Shown here in pieces: positions 28,776 to 29,446 of a DNA stretch of 29,446 nt (positions within the stretch are counted from its first letter, which is position 1; the number at the start of each line of letters is the position of its first letter). Made by a program: the position numbers and the translations under genes. The DNA comes from DAOUKH01 sp034421515 (GTDB lineage Bacteria > Chloroflexota > Dehalococcoidia > SHYB01), in NCBI GenBank assembly GCA_034421515.1, contig DAOUKH010000028.1, forward strand, positions 1-29,446, given 5' to 3'. The notes under the pieces are model-generated. The model made no database searches. It had not been told where the DNA came from and worked only from the letters and a program-made list of their open reading frames with translations.

Positions 28776-29264
28776 TTACTCGCCGGCGAACGCCTTGATC
28801 ACCTTGCCGCCCCACTCGTCGCCGCCGACGGGGCGCCGGAGCCGGAGCGCCAAGCGCCACCGGCCGTCCTTCCGCTCGAATTCGAAGTGATTGTAGCCGC
28901 ACGTCCACGGGTAGTAGCCCTCGTCGCCGCGCACGAAGACGATGGAGTAGGCCTCGGCCCACGCCCGGTCGCCGTCGACGCGGATGAAGTGATTCACCAC
29001 CGTGTGCTGCGAGCGGTTCTCAATGGTCTTGTGCCCCTTCGGGTTAGTGATGATGTCGTACAGCAGTGCGTCGGAGCCCGCGGCCTTGTCCTCCGGCCCG
29101 AGGTCGTAGACCCCGTCCTCCGTCCACACGTCGACCCAGTCCTTGGAGAGCCCAAGGTCGGCGGTGAAGCCGTAGCGGGCGAGGACGTCACGGACCGCCT
29201 CCTTGTCCTCCAACTCTTTGACGCGCCGCTCCAACGCCTCGATCCTGCTCATCTCATCGCTCAT
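28776..29264 (-). CDS. SnoaL-like (NTF2-fold) protein, operon partner of the LLM oxidoreductase
   Basis: 162 residues. A short charged coiled N-terminus (SRIEALERRVKELEDKEAVRD) leads into the SnoaL_4 pattern: VRDVLARYGFTADLG, WVDVWTEDGVYDLG, SQHTVVNHFIRVDGDRAWAEAYSIVF and a closing strand WRLALRLRRPVGG. It likely forms an NTF2-like barrel. The neighbouring flavin oxidoreductase starts 31 bases downstream on the same strand, so it may be an accessory, cyclase or dehydratase acting on the same substrate. ATG 29264 follows GGAGGTG by about 4 bases. ATG 29252 (Met5) is a possible alternative. It shares only fold-level similarity with the SnoaL-like protein at 26923. Confidence 0.87.
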   Translation of the reverse strand: MSDEMSRIEALERRVKELEDKEAVRDVLARYGFTADLGLSKDWVDVWTEDGVYDLGPEDKAAGSDALLYDIITNPKGHKTIENRSQHTVVNHFIRVDGDRAWAEAYSIVFVRGDEGYYPWTCGYNHFEFERKDGRWRLALRLRRPVGGDEWGGKVIKAFAGE

Positions 29265-29347
29265 CGCCCACCTCCGGTCCGCCGGCTCCGTCCCGTCGCA
29301 GCGGCCCGAACCCTACCCCATCGCCGCACCGATGACCACCCGCCGCC

Positions 29348-29446
29348 CTACCGCGTCGTGCGCGGGTAGTCCACCACCTCCAGCGGCTCCAGCGACTCCG
29401 GCTCGATCTCCTGGAACGAGTGCAGCGCGCCGACGGTGAGGAAATC
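29348..29446 (-). CDS. 3' end of an unidentified gene running off the window
   Basis: The minus strand reads 32 codons in frame from the window edge to TAG at 29348-29350. The peptide begins DFLTVGALHSFQEI, is Glu-rich in the middle and ends VVDYPRTTR, with strongly GC-biased third positions like the neighbours. It is too short to identify. It lies 83 bases upstream of the SnoaL-like gene on the same strand and is probably in the same transcript. Confidence 0.55.
   Translation of the reverse strand, partial: DFLTVGALHSFQEIEPESLEPLEVVDYPRTTR

Overview
The window is about 29.4 kb of GC-rich bacterial chromosome. It is densely packed, has no recognisable transposase, integrase, phage gene or CRISPR array, and carries one tRNA. 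Lipoproteins with Pro/Thr-rich linkers, SnoaL-like proteins, a luciferase-like flavin oxidoreductase, an old-yellow-enzyme/TMADH-type reductase and a monomodular fatty-acid-like polyketide synthase (PKS) together suggest an uncultivated Chloroflexota-type organism, perhaps a marine or sponge-associated SAR202-like lineage. That placement is an inference from gene content, with no marker gene to confirm it.

Layout. Positions 1-2311 hold a Cu/Zn superoxide dismutase lipoprotein and an amidase-signature enzyme. Positions 2362-2986 hold a HigBA toxin-antitoxin pair on the minus strand, with a promoter/operator that appears to make a leaderless mRNA. Positions 3084-4844 (plus) and 17377-19116 (minus) are two related NCS2-type permeases with an extra C-terminal soluble domain, and they bracket the PKS operon. 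The operon (17224 down to 4869, minus strand) encodes a 3404-residue PKS, a free acyl carrier protein (ACP), an Sfp-type phosphopantetheinyl transferase and an alpha/beta hydrolase. Upstream on the same strand are one of the permeases and an OYE-family Fe-S flavoprotein.

Positions 21362-23670 carry two paralogous six-helix membrane proteins around a lipoprotein. Then come a YbaY-domain lipoprotein and a GPP34-family protein. Positions 25733-26437 are a roughly 700-bp gene-free stretch with diverged hairpin repeats, a near-consensus promoter with a GAAC-N4-GTTC palindrome, and four tandem copies of a ~58-bp repeat lying in the apparent leader of a small membrane protein. The right end has two SnoaL-like proteins, a tRNA-Gly(CCC), a luciferase-like oxidoreductase and the 3' end of a further gene.

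How the genes work together. The PKS has a complete reducing, C-methylating module (KS-AT-DH-cMT-ER-KR-ACP) followed by a KS with intact catalytic residues and an AT that has lost its nucleophile, its catalytic His and about 90 internal residues. The protein then stops without a second ACP. The free ACP, PPTase and hydrolase next door supply what this terminal half-module lacks, which suggests a methyl-branched, largely saturated acyl product finished on a discrete carrier and released or edited by the hydrolase. All four operon genes start with GTG or TTG. This split terminal KS-AT0 plus free ACP arrangement is the most unusual system in the window.
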